This document shows positions 12,321-28,300 of a stretch of 64,000 nt of DNA, one piece after another (positions within the stretch are counted from its first letter, which is position 1; the number at the start of each line of letters is the position of its first letter). The stretch covers positions 29,237,749-29,301,748 of the forward strand of contig NC_021678.1 in assembly GCF_000247815.1 (NCBI RefSeq), in the 5' to 3' direction. The notes under the pieces are model-generated. The model saw nothing but the letters and a program-made list of their open reading frames with translations, made no database searches and was not told the origin of the DNA. The position numbers were made by a program, and so were the translations under genes. The DNA is from Ficedula albicollis (lineage: Eukaryota > Chordata > Aves > Passeriformes > Muscicapidae).

Positions 12321-15300
12321 TTCAGTGGTTTTTAAGGGTTTTATAGAGAAGACCTGAAATGAGCTCTGATTGCTTATTACCTCTTGCCTTTTGCAGGCTG
12401 TAGGGTAACTGAATTAATTCCTGTGTGAGTTGAACCCATGCTTTAGAAAGCATCTGTATGTGTCTGATAACACCTCCACTGACTCAAAGCCACTTACAGA
12501 CTTTCAAACTCCTTTCATTGGTTAGCTATCCTCACCGTGCTCTATAACCAGAAAAAACAAATGCAGGAATTGCTATTACACAGATCTAATCTAGCTTACT
12601 TTTTATCTCTTTAAGTTACTCCGTTTTCTCATGTTTTAAGACAGGTCTTCACTGTAGAACTTTTAGTAGGAAGGGTCTCTGTGTAGGTAGAGATATGGTC
12701 ACCTTTTCCTCACTGAGAATGGAAAGTTCCTTGAGTTGTCTCAATATAGAACAAGCTTTTCCTTTTTTGACTGCTCTGTTGCTTTACAGCCTCCCCTATT
12801 TTATGAGTGCCAGAACCAGATGATTTTGGTAAGAGTCCTGCAGGTGGAATGTAAATGCAGAGTAGCTTCTCCCCTGCTGCCTGGGGTCCTGCTGTGCAGT
12901 TGTAGCCAGTGCTTCTCAGCTTCAGCACTCTGCTAGCAGCTCAGACCATGGTTTTCTACCTCCAAATCCTCTTGGAGCTGCTGCATCCTCAGTACTGAGG
13001 CCCTGCTTTTCCCAAACCAGTGAACTGAACACATGGTTGGAGTGATAGGCAGTTGTGGGACTACAAACATGTTGGGGTGGGATGGAGCTGTGTCCTTTTA
13101 AAAACAGCCCCCTTCCCCAAAACAAGAAATAATTAACAATACACTAAGTCTGTCCATGAATGATACATAAATAGCTGCACAGGTTATAGCATTTAATACT
13201 TAATAAGTTTTAAACTTAATTTGGCAAATAAATAGCCTTACACTGTGTTTTTCTCAGTTCTTTTAATCAAGGGGAAGGCATGATGATCATATTTTGGAAG
13301 GTATTACCATAGTTCATGTCATCTTTTTAAAATGAGTATGAGCAGTTTTTGAGAACTCAGTCTATCACACTGCACTAGAAATTGATTTAATTGTATCAAA
13401 ATGTCGGCAGAAAAGGGAGGAGGTAAATTTGAGATATTACAGGATTACCCTTGGGATATTCCTACACATCCTAACAAATGCTGGTGGGAAAAACCCCTTA
13501 TTTTGAAACATTACTGTATAAACAACAAAAATGCATTGGAAAACGCCTGCAGTACTGAAGAATAATTACCTGTCAGTATCTATGAAATTTGTTATTAGCT
13601 GTGTAGTCTAGGCTTGGTAAACATGCTACAAGTTCATGTAAGGAGAAATAAATGATGATGATACCTGAAAACATGAGCACTCCAGTGAATTGCAGCTGCT
13701 AACAGCAGTTAAAATAAAACCAGCAAACTATAGACAAAGGTGTTTTAATGTGAGATGAGTGAGCAAACCAGTTTTATAGGTTGTCCTCTAAATCTTAAAA
13801 GCTTAATGAGTGCCCAAAGCGTTGCATTGATTTCAGAGCTCCATGAGGGCCAAGACCTTATTGAGAAATGGTGGAACTAAGCTCAACACAGTTTATTACT
13901 TAGTGTTCATTCCCAAGGTGCAAGACCTGCATTTGGCTTTGAAGTTTTCTCCAGAGAGTAAAACCTCAATTTTTTTAAACCTCTAAAAATAATTTAGCCA
14001 CCAGGTGTAGAACATCCCAGGGTAAACATCTTAAACTCTAGTAATGCAACAGCATTAAAAAAAATTAATTCCATGACAAAATCTCTTCCAAAATTTAAAG
14101 CTTATATTACTCATCTGTAAAAAATGCAGTTTAGGATCTGTTTGAATCAGTACTTTTATATTTCTTAGCTAAGGATGAAAATGGGCTGCTACCATCTCTG
14201 ATGGCAAAAGATCTACTCTGTTCATGCTAGTGGTATTTAAAAACAAGCTGGCTGTAGAATATTTCCAAGTTTTAAGCAGCACATATCTGATAACCTTGAA
14301 TTGGGCAGGGAGTTTTGAATCCAGGGTATTCTAGGATTACCTGGCAACAGAACAAGTATTGAATTACTTAAAGATTAGATGCAGACACATAAAATGATCA
14401 CACTCAATGTCTACATTTTCTTATGGATTTCTTCCATAATTTATGTGCTTCAGTGTTTCATCTGTAAAAAGGAAATAACACTTCCTGTAAGTTTAAAGGC
14501 TTGAGGTGATCCATGAGGCACAGCTAATAAACTAGATAAAATTTTAGGGATTGCATTTGTTCCTAGGATGTGATAAATATTAGGGCATGAAGTACTATTG
14601 TTCAAACAACGCCGTGTATCTCAAACAGATCAGTAAAATCACTTCCTCATTAGGTCAGATAAAGCAAAACCTTGCAGTCCGTGTTATTGCAGAATAATAT
14701 TCTCATATTATAGACTCACTGGAAAAAAATGTACATTGGCCATCACTGATGGGATTTCAGAAGACCCCCAAAGACCTAACCCCCAACCCTGGATTAAATA
14801 TTACAAACAAAATATTGCAAAATGCTGCAGTACTTAATGGGTATTTTGAAGAGTTACTGGTTTACTTGTAGGAATACAGTGTTCTATATTAGTCATTGCA
14901 TTCCTATGTCAGAATTAAAGAATCCACATTGCTAATTTGTAGATTGATGGCATTGATGTTATTGCAGAATTGTGACTCTGAATTCGGTCTTTAAATGTAG
15001 ATTTTTATTATAGACATGCACTTTTATGCATAGATTTTTGTTTGTTCCCATGTGTTTGAGTTTTCAGCCACTTCTGTTATCTTGAAGGTTGGTAATTTGC
15101 TTTCTGTGAAGAAATGGTTCATGCTGAGTGTGTCATGTAACTACTGTGTTTCAGGAGCTGGGGCTGTAGAACAAACAGCAGTGTCACAAAAGGACCAGAT
15201 TTTAGCTGTGTCTGTTACCGGTTGTGGCACTATAATATGAGCAGCTGTGATTTTGGTCAAAAGCTTGGGAGCAGAGCTGGGGTTAGTAACATCTTTAAAT

Positions 15301-16759
15301 ATTCTGGTGAGCTTTGCAGAAACTTTATTCAAGGTGTAAGCAAACCACGAGGCACAGTGGAACAAGAAGACAAATGGGCTTTATTGATTGCCACCCACAG
15401 TTCTAGGACAAGGATAAATTAGTCAGAAAAATCTTTCTATTCATGTTGCAGTTTAAAATACTTTCCTTCTTGTAATGGATAGAAGTGACTGAAATATGGT
15501 GAGCTTAATTTTCTTATTAATTAATCTAAGCTTTCAAAACTCAAGGAGACTTGGATACATTCTGACTTGTATAAAGGAATGTTTTGATAATTTCAGCTTT
15601 ATTAGTGAAACTGAGATGCGGATTAATCCAACTGTAGGATAATTTGCACCCTTAATTGCTTAATTGTTCCCTTTTTTTAAAAAAAGTCTATAGAGTAAGA
15701 GTGTATGTAAAGGTATGTTTTTCTCACAAGGAAAACCCAAACACACAGAGCTCAGTCATGTTTGTTTGTGCAAGTCCAGTTGATGAAGATGCTTTGGAGG
15801 ACTCCAGCTAATCAAATGTTGATGTGCTACATTCAGGGTGTCCCACAGCAGGCGTGGGGAGAGGGAAATGAACTGTGAATGTTTCCTGGGAAGCATCCCG
15901 AGCTGCTGTAATGGAGCTGGGTGTGGTTGTGCTTCTCTCATTATCTGCAGATCTGCTTTGTTTGTGTCATGAGTCTTCTCCAGTAGGTAACTGAACCCAA
16001 AACTTTGGACAGGAGCTGCAAGGTAATCCTGATAAATGAGAAATACTGAACAAACAAATGGCTGCTTTTCGAAAACACACTGATTTGCACTTGTGTGCAC
16101 AGCTGTGCTATCATATTAAGACAATTTTGTCAGAAAATATTTTGGCAGACGTTTTCTAAAACCTAATGCCGATATGAGTATTAAAATCGGAATATGTATA
16201 TTTAAAATCCACACCCTGTTCCCCCTCACCACCCCGGTGGTTTTACTAGTGTAGCACTTTGTAGGAGCAAGCATCTATTTTAAACTAAAAGTGGTACATT
16301 TTTTTCTAGAGTTTGAAACTTGTACTATTTTATTTTGCTTGTACTATTTCAGCTTTCACAGGGCTAAAAACCCCAATCTGTATTCAAGGAAGGACTTACC
16401 CCCACCCATCTGTATCATACTCTACCTGGATATCTCATTTAAGCACGGGGTAGCTGCTTGTCACAATGGCCTTGGGAAACAGACACTTATTTTTTGAGTT
16501 GTTTTACATGTAGGAAACCTGAAGTGTGTGCTTGTCTAAGGTAAAATAAAAAATAAGTGGCTGAATTGAAATGGAAGCTTGGGAATAAATAAAATTTTCT
16601 GTAAGTCTGTATCAGTCCTCGTTTTGGGAAGATTGTTACGTCTTCAATTTGTACAGGTTTTTTTCCTGCAAATATGGAATTCAGTTTGAAGTTTTTTGTT
16701 TTCTCATACTTCTACTATGTAGCATAATTGGATACAAGAGAGAATATGAAGTTTATTAT

Positions 16760-16797
16760 TCATATATATATAATTTTAATATATATATAATTCATAA
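16760..16797. repeat. AT-rich inverted repeat
   Basis: Two tatatata blocks flank a short attttaat centre, giving an almost perfect palindrome that could form a hairpin. It is most likely a (TA)n microsatellite relic inside intron 1, with no sign of function. Confidence 0.6.
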
Positions 16798-19700
16798 CTG
16801 AGGAGTCTTGTGATGGTATTTTACACTGACTGTTTCAAACACATACTTTATGTCATTCAGTAAGTATGTAGGGGGGCCTCTGTTAATCCAGGTATAGATG
16901 CCAGTATAGGTTAGAGGTTGATGGATACTTGGAGAATAGGTCTTGAAAAGGTGGACCCAGGACATGAAAGATGGAGTGAGTTTGTAGCTGATCCTTGTTG
17001 TGGTTTTTTTGTGTTTTTGTTTTTTTTTTTTTTTTAAAGAGGCCTGAGGCAGGGAACAAGCAAGCCACAGCCTAATATTTTAACTTGACAAAAGTTCTTG
17101 ACAAAAATTATGCTGTTCATAAACAGCAACGTTGCTGGATTATTTTATTTTCCATTTTATATAAATCCTTGAAGTGTAGTTACTGTATTAGGGCTTTGTA
17201 GGCATTCAGAAATCTGTTCTCTAACATAAAATTCTGAAGTGACAGACAGATGAATGCATGCAGAATATCCCTTTAGAGTTGGATTTGGGTTTTCCAATTT
17301 AGATTGGCTGCATTTCTGAGTAGCAGTTGGACTGAAAAGAAGAGCCACTCCTGTTAGCTTCTCTTAGAATGATGAAAGCTTGCAATGCTACACTGAAATG
17401 GAATTTGAGAACATCTCCCTCTGAATTTTTCCTTTGAGTTGTTGTGAGACTTTTGAGGTCATACTCAATAAAGATCTTAAAAAGCTCTACCTGTTACAAA
17501 TAAAACCCCCTGTGGTTGATCAGTTCTTTCACACATCACCTGTAGATCTTCAGTCACTATTATTAATCGTCCTGATGAATGTTTCCTTTTATTTCCATGT
17601 GCTAATGAAAACCAAAGCAGATTAAGGGCACACTTAATCTTAGTCCTCACTTTTAAGTACAATTTGAGTTTTAGTCTGGTTTTCTGTGATGATCCAGCAC
17701 AGAATTCTAGTTTGTTGTAACTTCACAATCTACAGCTTTCCTTATTGTCTTTATGTGATTCACTGAGTGTGGATACAAATTATTGTACTTCAAGGCTGGG
17801 AGAATGACAAAAATAAATATGCTAATTTTGGTGAGTATGAGCATAGTCACACATGGTCTTTAGTGGAAGAAATATTATTTTTTGTTCTCATAATTGTACC
17901 TTTGCAGGCCTAGGCCTTTGGTGTATCATAGCTCTTAACCTGGGGCTATTTGAAGGCATATTTTTAAAAATAAAACTACATTATTTAATGAAGGAAATTA
18001 TCAGGCATCCTGTGTTTAGTAATCTACAGTTTTTTAACTTTTTAAAAGCAGCAACTTGGGGGTTTTCATCTGTATTAAGACCTTTCTTCCTTTTTAATTT
18101 GTTTTATTTTGTTTGTTTTTAACAGAGCAGATGCACTGAGGAAGTTGGCTGAGTTGATGTCACACTGTAAGATAGGATATTATGCAAACTCAGGAAGTAT
18201 GTGTATTCTGGTCATGTAGTTTAAATAATAGGGTGCCTCTATTTTGTGTGTTTCTGCTTTTAAGAATTACTTTGATCACTCTTGTTGAATTCTCTGGTCT
18301 TTGCACTTTACATTCTTCTTTGAAGGATGTACTTGCTTTATAGTTGAGGTTCTTCTAGTCTAAAAGATCTTGTCATGGCTTCCACAGGAAAGTTGAAAAT
18401 GCTGTGAAAAATCTATATGGAAATACCTGGGAGCCTGTGAACCATGGCTCTGAAGGGAATGGTGCCCTGAGGTGTAGCAGGTTTGTGTGTGGGGCTGCTG
18501 CAGTGCAGGAAAAGCTGCATTTTCTGGTCAACACACAGAGGCATGGTTGTTTTTGTGCACGTGCTCAACAGCATAAGATGGTGATATATTCAGGGCATCT
18601 CTGTACTTGATTTCAGTGGTAGCTTGGTTACAGGCTGCAAAAATCTGACCTGCTTCCTGCTATGGGAAAATATTAAAATGAAATTACCAGAATTTTGACA
18701 ATGACTGGAGCATTACAAGTTGGAAAGATATTTTACAAATCCTACTTATTTTTTCCTATTAATAATTTAAGAAATTAGTTTTATGTTAAACTTACTACTA
18801 ATAATAGTTCAGCCATTAATTAAATATATCATTTTGCTCAAGTAACTGTGGCCTGATGGTGAAAGACCATCATCAGCAATGTGGTGATTCATACCTGCAA
18901 ACTCATATCCAGAGTGAGCACATTCCACTATCACAGAACTCCATTCATTAAAAAAAAAACAATACAGCACACACATACACAACTCATAGCTGCAGGATTA
19001 GAGGTTAGATATAATCTAAAGAATATTGGTTTTAGTCTGTTAAATTGTGAGGAAATGAAAATAGAGCTCAAGTTTGACTTCACAGTTTCTTTTCCTCCCA
19101 TTTAAGAGAGAACTGAGATGAACAGGAGTCCTTATTTGAGATTCACAAGTGATTCATAGAAATCTAAATCATAAACAAAGCAAAACATTTTATTTCTGCA
19201 CATACAAACACTGGGACACAGCTCAAAACACACAACTGCAGCAGCTGAGACACAAAATGAACTTTAAGATCAATAAAGTTTTAGCTATACTCTGAAGGGT
19301 GCTACTAAGTCTTCTGTCATTTATACATTTTTCTTCTTTATATATAAATTGGCATTAACAATTATTATTTAAGTTAAAATGAAAACAAAACTATTTGGTT
19401 CTGAATTTTATAAGCACTCAGTTGCTTTTACAGCTTAGTAACAAAATTTTGTCTTCTCTTATTAATTTCCAGTGCTATTTATGTTTCCTCCCCTTCTTCA
19501 ATCCACCTCCCCTTTCCCATTAGATTATGCAATTACATCTATTTATGATCTAATAAGCTGTTTCATCAACAAATGTGCAACACAGCAATATGAAACAAAT
19601 TCATAACCTCTCTGCTGATTTATAGAGCAGTAAAAAGATATAGGAAAGGAGAGCACAAAATTTATTACAAAGGCTCTAAGATACACTCTAGAGCATTTTT

Positions 19701-21999
19701 CATAGAAATTAAATTCTCAAACTCCCTATCACAGGGCAGCTTTTAAACAGGGACAATCACTAAGTACTCACTCCAATGCTTAAAAGAAAAATCAATTTGA
19801 TGATCATTATTTTGCAGCAGAATTTAATGCAGACTCACAAGTGAGTGTTAGCCATTGCAACTTGGTGCTTAAAGAATAGCACAGTTGTGTGTGGCAGCAA
19901 AACACAACCAGCACATGAGAGCCCTGCCTGAGGCTTTTGGTCCAGAATAAAATAAACTAGAGCTTCTTCTGAGGCACAGAAGGGAAAGATAGGGAAAGTC
20001 CATCACTGTGGAAGGCTGGCTGGTGTAGAGTCACAGAACTCTTGCTATGACCTTCCCTCAACCTTTGAGCTGGACAGAGCAACCCCTCCCAATGGAGTTC
20101 TGAGCAGAACAAGAACCCTTGGGTGGCTCCTTCTGCTAAAGATGGCAGTTTCACAACACAGATAGCAGAATTCAAAGTGTAAATTTATACATGAAAAGGG
20201 AAAGCTGAACAAATCTGTTGGTCTTCATAAACATCACTATTTTACCTGTTTGGGTTTTGTTTGATTTATCATTGCTGTTGTTTTTCACCACAACAGTGAC
20301 AAACTTGAAATCCTTGGAAGATGTTCAGTGGCCACACATTCCAATCAGAAATGCCCCTCTACTTATAATTAAAAGCTTCTTGATTTCATGCTTTAACTGC
20401 TGATACTTGTTGGTCAGATGCATTTGCAAATTACCAAATACAAAAGGCCTTTCTACTCATACAATCATGCAAATTCAGTCCACACAACACAAGCAGCAAA
20501 TCTGCTTCAGACATGGTGTTAAGTCAGAAAAAAATGCACTTTGATAACATTTTCGAATACTTACAAAAGACTGTTGCTCGATTCCTACAACAAGAAGTAT
20601 GTCTAGTGCCAATAGTAGAAAATATTAGCTCAGAATTAAGTCTCTCCCATGACACCAATAACTTCAGACATTCCTGACAAATATACCACTACTGAGTAAT
20701 GCAGACACTGGTTTTTATTGAAAACAGAAAACAAATTAATAAGATGCTGCATTAGTTCGATGAAGCAATGGAAACAGGCTTAAATAGCTACAGAATCAAA
20801 TACCCAGATTTTTTACTAGTACAAAAAAACCCCCACATTTACTCAGTTTTTCTTCTTACCTCTCAGCATATAGCTCTACACCACAAAAAATTAATTCTGA
20901 ACATTTTTCTGTGTTGTTTAGCATAAATTCAAACCCCAACTATTCCAAAATAATAGTTACACACTGTAGTCCAGTTATTGTTTTGCTTTTAAAGTGCCCA
21001 TTCCACAGTAAGATTTTGATTTCTCTTCTGCATCTGAATACAGTAAGGCTCTCAGAGATTTCATAATAGCATTTCTTCTTATTTTTCTCAAGAATCCTCT
21101 GACAAGGATAAGCTAAAAATATTTTAAGAGAGGATAGGGAATTCTACTTGAACAAAAGCTAGTATTTCCCTTTCTTCAGATGGGTAAGACACGTTTAAGG
21201 AGAACATTCCCTTGGACATCTATAATTCAAGGAAAGTGTTTGAAACCACAGCTCTAACTACAAGCAGATAGAAGGGAAAATAATTACTGAGTGCCATACT
21301 AACATAATTCAATTTATTCAGAGGAGAACTATTTGTAATACAGAGACATTCTTAGCATGAGACAACACCTTAACAGCTTGATTCTAAAAGTACCAGGACA
21401 AAAAATACTGTCCCAAACAGTTCATTATGTGAAAAGATTCTTTCATCAGTTTATTTATATCATTTAAAAACCTCTCTAAATGGATTGATTCTATCCAGCC
21501 ACACAAACTCCAAAAGCATATGGCACAAAATATCACAAACACTGATTATCAACATCATTCTTTCCTGGCATCCTGATATTCTTTCACTGGGATTTTTTTT
21601 TTATTCTGTTTGCTGTAATTTTAAAAGAAAATTAAATCAAACAGAATAGGTAAAATAATTCCATATTCTAAAACATAAGACAATATATATGTACACCCAT
21701 AAACATTATATATTAAAAAAGACTGCAGAGTAACAAACATTTCCCCACCTATACATGAGGGATGCCCTTTTGTCATATACACATGATTTTTAAGAGTCTG
21801 ATTATCCATTTCATTATATAAGCTATATGAAGTTTATCTTCATATTAAAGAACAAATCCTAAAGAGATTAAATACAATAATTTAAGATTATAGCAAGTGA
21901 AAGTCAGGCCTGCAGTCTACTTTCAAGTGCAAAATTATGAACAGCCTCATTATTCCTTCTTATACCATAAATATTAATTTAATGGAGAAAATATAAATT

Positions 22000-22657
<658 letters not shown>

Positions 22658-23290
22658 CTTCAATGTAATTTTAGTTCTTTATATATTATTATTAATTATC
22701 TTATTAATAATTAAATAACTAAAATATTTGTATTAATTTTTTATCCTACAAATTCTGCTAAGTCCTTGCTGGTTTATGCCTTCATAAAAGTTAACCTCTC
22801 TACAAAACCAAGAGATGTTTCCCATCCTGAATCAATTACAAGCCCCAAATATTATTTGGTGGACATCCTCAAATTTCACCTGTTTCTGCAACACTACTCA
22901 CTTTGAACACAGTGACCTCCTTAGAGAGTGTTTCTTTCAAATCCTGCCTCAAGCAAATACTTTAGCAAGTAAATGGAACCTCTGAACCCGGCTCATTATC
23001 CACACAGCTCCTGAAAATTACTTTCTGAAGAAGTCTATTTTCCCCTCCCAAAATCTCAACATGATTAATTAGATGAGCAAATACACAGTATTTCTGATCT
23101 GCAGACATCATGCATGTACACACAGCTATGCCATTTTCTTTGCTGCTCCAATGAATAATTTAAGAGTCAAAAATCGTACATACACACAAAGTTCTGAACA
23201 ACTACATAGGCAAATTGAGACTAAGTACAATTCAACATGAGGGAAAACAAAAATCCCTCTGATAGTTTTAAGAACAGACAATTGTTGCCA

Positions 23291-23375
23291 AGAGAAGTTG
23301 TGGACTCCCCATCCTTGTGTTAAAGACCAGGCTGGATGGGGTTCTGAGTTACCTGGTGTCCCTTGGTGCAGTTGT
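23291..23375 (+). mobile_element. CR1-type LINE fragment, 3' region
   Basis: The order agaagttgtggactccccatcc, ttaaagaccaggctggatgggg, then acctggtgtccc follows the conserved segment near the 3' end of avian CR1 copies. It is short and diverged, and the terminal octamer repeat is missing. It lies about 90 bp before an A-G-A homopolymer block. Confidence 0.65.
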
Positions 23376-23462
23376 CTGAAACTGCTAAAACATTACAGCC
23401 CTGAACAATGAGGTAAAGAGGTCTGGGCCTTATGGAGGAAGGAGCAGGGAGTTCTAATTAAC

Positions 23463-23494
23463 AAAAAAAAAAAAAAGGGGGGGGGGGGGGGGGG

Positions 23495-23524
<30 letters not shown>
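23463..23524. repeat. A14-G18-A30 compound homopolymer
   Basis: A run of 14 A, then 18 G, then 30 A. A G block embedded in an A tract is the same design, on a smaller scale, as the T-G531-T tract at 29,556. It could be a retroposon poly-A tail with an internal error. Confidence 0.9.
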
Positions 23525-23528
<4 letters not shown>

Positions 23529-25191
23529 TACCAACACTAAGGATCAACATTAAATAGTAGAGCTGTGAAATTTGAATGAACATAAATGTTTTAAGTTTCT
23601 TTTATTATTTCTGTTGTTGTTCAGCCTTCCTAGGACTTTATTTGGCCTTACATTAGAAATGGAAAATAGCAGTTATTGTTCCATTTCTTGTTAGATAAAC
23701 GAAAATTGAATCCCCATGTGTGTTAATTTATAGTTGTCATTTCTAGAATATTTTAATTTCCTGTTATCTAAATGTGAGTTTTTAAAATTGATACGAGCTT
23801 TTGCCTCAACTTCTGAGTGTTTATTTAAGCATGAAACTTACTGATGTTCCTGAAATATTGTGATTTTTTTGTATTTATTTTCTTTTTTTTTTTTCCTTTT
23901 CAAGTGCTTTGATTTTTTGCTAAGGGCTTGCCTGCCTCCTCAACATTCTGGTAAATTGGGATTAATTAAGAAGGCGGGCAAGATGGGATTAATTAAAAAG
24001 GCATGCTTATAAAGCAGCAGGGATTTGTATGAGTTAAAGGTGAAGTCTTGCCTATAAAAGCAAAATTTTTCTAAGCCAGATAGGCCTGTATATTTGTGTG
24101 AGTATATGTATCTACTTTTATATCTATGTATATAAAAATATACTTGAAAATAGAATTATCTAGAGTCTGCATGAAAGTAGAGGCTCCATGGTGGTGGTTC
24201 TTTGACTTGAAGCAGCTACAGGATTACTGCAAACCCTCCCTTATCTGGGGCTAGTGCCTCTAATCACTGTGCAGCTGAATGACAGTGGGAATGAGGAGGA
24301 GGAAGAGTTTCATCTCCTTATGGGCTCATATTTTAATATAAAATCACTGCCAGAGCATTCCTGAGAGCTGTGCTCCCAGATTGCCTATCAGCATCTCTGA
24401 GGAGTTAGCTTGGTAGATTCATATGTCTGCGGGGCCGTGACATCCAGCTTCATCCAAGCAATTACAGCCTTTTATGAATGCCTGGAAGTGAGGCTGCTGA
24501 GCAGTTCACAAGCTGCAATGTGGAAAAAATTCAGGTTCATGTGAAGAATAGCTACCTCAGGACTGGACTGCAAAACTGAACATTTTTATTTCCAATTTAG
24601 GCTTGAATACTGCTATTACCCTACTTCAGTCTGCAAGTTACCATCGTCTTCATTTCCCTCCAGATATTTGTCTGATGTTACCAGACAGGGGGGTTGAAAT
24701 TGCTGGCTGGTGACATCTCTGCAGAGCATTCATCTCTTTCCTGTTTTTCCCTTTTCTGTTCCCCAGCCCTTGAAGGATTACTGTGCTGGTCCATGTGCTC
24801 TATTTGAGAGGAAAAGGCTTCAGTTGTTGATCTAAGAATTGTGTGAAAACATCATATAATGCTTCTGGTTTTTTAAATTACTGTGTTCAAAGAGATTCTT
24901 GGCTACCTGTGTGTGGCAAATGTGGTTCCCCATCATTATACTCCGGGACATTTTTGTATGGGGGGATATTTTATGTTTGAAATAAAATAAATAAGGTCAA
25001 AACACCAGCACAAACCTCTACAATCACCTCGGGCAGAACAATTTGAAACTTGAGCAGGTATCTCTTGGAAGCATGCCTTTGTATACATGATTTAAAGAAT
25101 ATTTATTAAGGCCTTTATGCCATACTCCCAAACTCTGTGGAGAGAAATGGCTGTATTATGTAAAGAAAAATGCTATAAATGCATTCAAACT

Positions 25192-25380
25192 TCATGAATC
25201 TCACATTTGGGCATTGGAGTGGGCTGCCCAGGGAGGTGGTGGAGTTGTGGTCCCTGGAGGTGTTTAAGGATGTGGCCCTCAGTGCCATGGTCTGGTTGAC
25301 ACGGTGGTGTTTGTCACAGGCTGGACTCGATGCTCTCAGAGGTGTTTTCCAGCCTTATTAAAACTGTCATTCTGTGATTT
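25192..25380 (+). mobile_element. CR1-type LINE fragment with 3' terminus
   Basis: The segment contains the conserved run ggagtgggctgcccagggag, then ggtggtggagt, a ccctggaggtgtttaagg motif, ctggactcgatgctctcaga and a terminal cattctgtgattt. These occur in the order found at the 3' end of CR1 copies. It is truncated at the 5' side, as is usual for CR1, and has no coding capacity. Confidence 0.8.
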
Positions 25381-28300
25381 CTGACTGCCCGGATTTAGAC
25401 TGTCACTCTGAATTTGTTCATGCAGTCCCCTTTCTACATTTTCTGTGCACAGCCACTTAGCTAGAAGAGCTGTTTTCTCCCCGTTTGCTTTTCTTCTTTT
25501 TTTTTTATGTACAGAATCATATTTTTACCTCAGATTTCATTATGTTGGGATAAGCAATAAGAGCCTTCTTACTAGGCTCTTATTTCTTCTAGTCATTCAA
25601 ATAACATTCTGTGTTCCAGTTTAATCTTTCCTCTTCTGTTTCCTGGCTATGCCTCTGCCTGGTTCCTGTGATGTGATATGGCTTCTGCCTGCTTTCTTCT
25701 GGAAATCCCACATCTGGATCACTGCCTGATCTCTGGAAATCCCACACTGTAGGATCATTTTTCTTTTTCTGGAAATGTTCCATTGGTGGCGTAGAGTCAT
25801 CCTGCTGCGGTTATAATTATCTCCCTTCTTCAGTGGACTAGTTAAAATTATTCCCATCACTTTTAAATGCATGATTTTACAGATTAAATTGCTGAATTTC
25901 TGATCTGTTCTTAGTGCAGCACTACCATCACCTTCTCTGCATGGGATATATTAATCTCTAATAATATGAACAATTTCATGCCATCAATAAAATGCACTAG
26001 CACATTTGTGCCATGATTGTCAGATGTGTTTGTAAGGCCAGTTTTTGACTGCCTTCATTACCCAGTCTTAATTCCTATATAGGGTTAAATTTTTTTCTTA
26101 TGCACAACCTGTTGGTCCCATTTCTCTCCAACTTGTTACTTCCATTATGGTTCCCATATTAGCTTGGTTTCCAACTTTAATTGCACAGCTTATTATCGAG
26201 CTCTCTTATAATGGTAATTTTCTTTATAGTTGATTTATCAAAGATAGTGTGCCATATTAATAAATTTATGATGCATTTTATTCTTCTTTCCCCTCACATC
26301 CATATTTTTAGATTAAACTATGAATATAGAATAATGAAAAGCTAGACTAATAGGTTCTATTAATTCTCTCCTTTTTTTGTATTAAATTTAGGTACAATAT
26401 TTGCTAGAATATGACAAATGCTATAATTTAATAGATTTAATAAAGTGCCTGCTGCTTAACTTTCAAGTTAATGTATTGGTTCTTTTGTTTCCTAGGGCTC
26501 TTGTATAGAGATTCTTGTCTCTATTCTGGTAGGACAATGAGTTCTTTGAATTTTTTACTACTAAAAATGTGATATTATCAAACTCAATACACTTTGTTCC
26601 ATGAGCTGCCTTGCTTTTGCAAGGTAATGCTTTACATTACCATCTTGGGTCAAAATTACTGAACATTTTCTTTGTTTTGTGCTATCTGCTATTTCTGTTG
26701 CCTCGCACTTCCTGATGTTTTTTGCCATTTGTTTGACACGTCTGTAGTACATATAAATACATACTCATACACATACATGATCTAACAAATTTCCTTAGAT
26801 GGGAACACTATTTTTTTAAAAAAATTGAACCTGAACTTTTTCTTGTGCAATTAGTGTATACGTTACAGCACAGATGTTTTGGTTTTATGGTTGATTGCCT
26901 TGTCATGTATACATTTCTTACAAAGCCAAAGTGGAATTAGAACAGGAGGTAATACTGACCAACATACAGATTGTATTTATATTAACTCTGTTTGATAAGA
27001 TGTAATTAGATTTTAAGTAATTTAAGACTTGTTTAGAATTCTTGGTCATTTTAACCTTGCTTGGAGGTTGGGCAGTATTTTAATTCTGACTTGAATTCCC
27101 ACCTCAAAGTAACTTTCATGCTTTAAGGTAAATAGCAGAAGATGCATCCCCATTTCTTCATAAATTTCTAATATGTAGAAAATAAATTAATTCTGCTGAA
27201 TTCTATTAGAATGCACATGTTCTATAATACTTATTTACCTTCTATCAATTATCTTAATTATTAATTGCATAAATGAAACTATGAAATCCTTCAGTTTGTG
27301 TGAATACTGTCTGCCACTCAGAGGACATTCTAACTGGCAATAACAAAGAAATAATATGTACTTCTAGCAAGTTTATGATCCCATGGCATGTATTTTACAA
27401 AGTAGTTTGTAAAGATGAATTATTTCTGTGCTTCTCTTGTTATTAAAGGTAACAATTTAATCAGTGACTGATCTCCATCTCAAATTACATCTGGGGTGAT
27501 AATGAGTATGTACAGCTGCTTTGACTTTTCTATTATGTCCATATGGATACTCAAATTGGTACCAGTATATAATGCATGCATAAAATAGTCTTCTATACTT
27601 TCTGTTCTTTTTTGCCTGCAGTAAAAAAGTAGTCAGTGATGAAAAATTTAAATGAAAATATCTAAGACTTTAGGATCATACATCCTGTCTTAAGATGTGC
27701 TAATTAGTTGGTCTTGATATTCAGAGTAATTGTTCAATTTGCCCAGTGTGAAAAGCTCTGGTGCTTTTCTATGCTCTGGTAATGGTCTTATTGTTAAATA
27801 CTTAACATGCCTGGTACATCTGATTTAGCATCTCTGGTTGATATGGTGTCAAAATAAGTATTTTTCCTGTAATTGTGTGGTGGAGGAAAGATTTATAATG
27901 AATTACAGGACTTTCAGCAAATCCCTCCTTGAGCACCAGCAGTGTTAATACAGCAGAAGGTATTAAATCTATATGTATCCAACAGTACTGCTCACAGGTA
28001 CCTGATTTTTATGAACACCTCTCTCTTCAAAATATATGAGGGGAAACAGAAATAAACTTGCATAATCCTTCCATACGCCAGGCGTTTTTCATGATAATTT
28101 AAAGAGTTTTCAAGAGAGATTCTTCTGTGTTTATTCACAACTAATTTAAAAAGCCAAACAAACCAATATGTTTTGTAATCCAAAGAAAATGGAGGTGTTT
28201 ATGTCAGCATACAGCTGAAATACAAACCAGCTTTTCACTTCTTTAACATTTTTCTGTTGGTTTCAATCTTTATTTCTTCTCAAAAGCAAAAAGATACAAT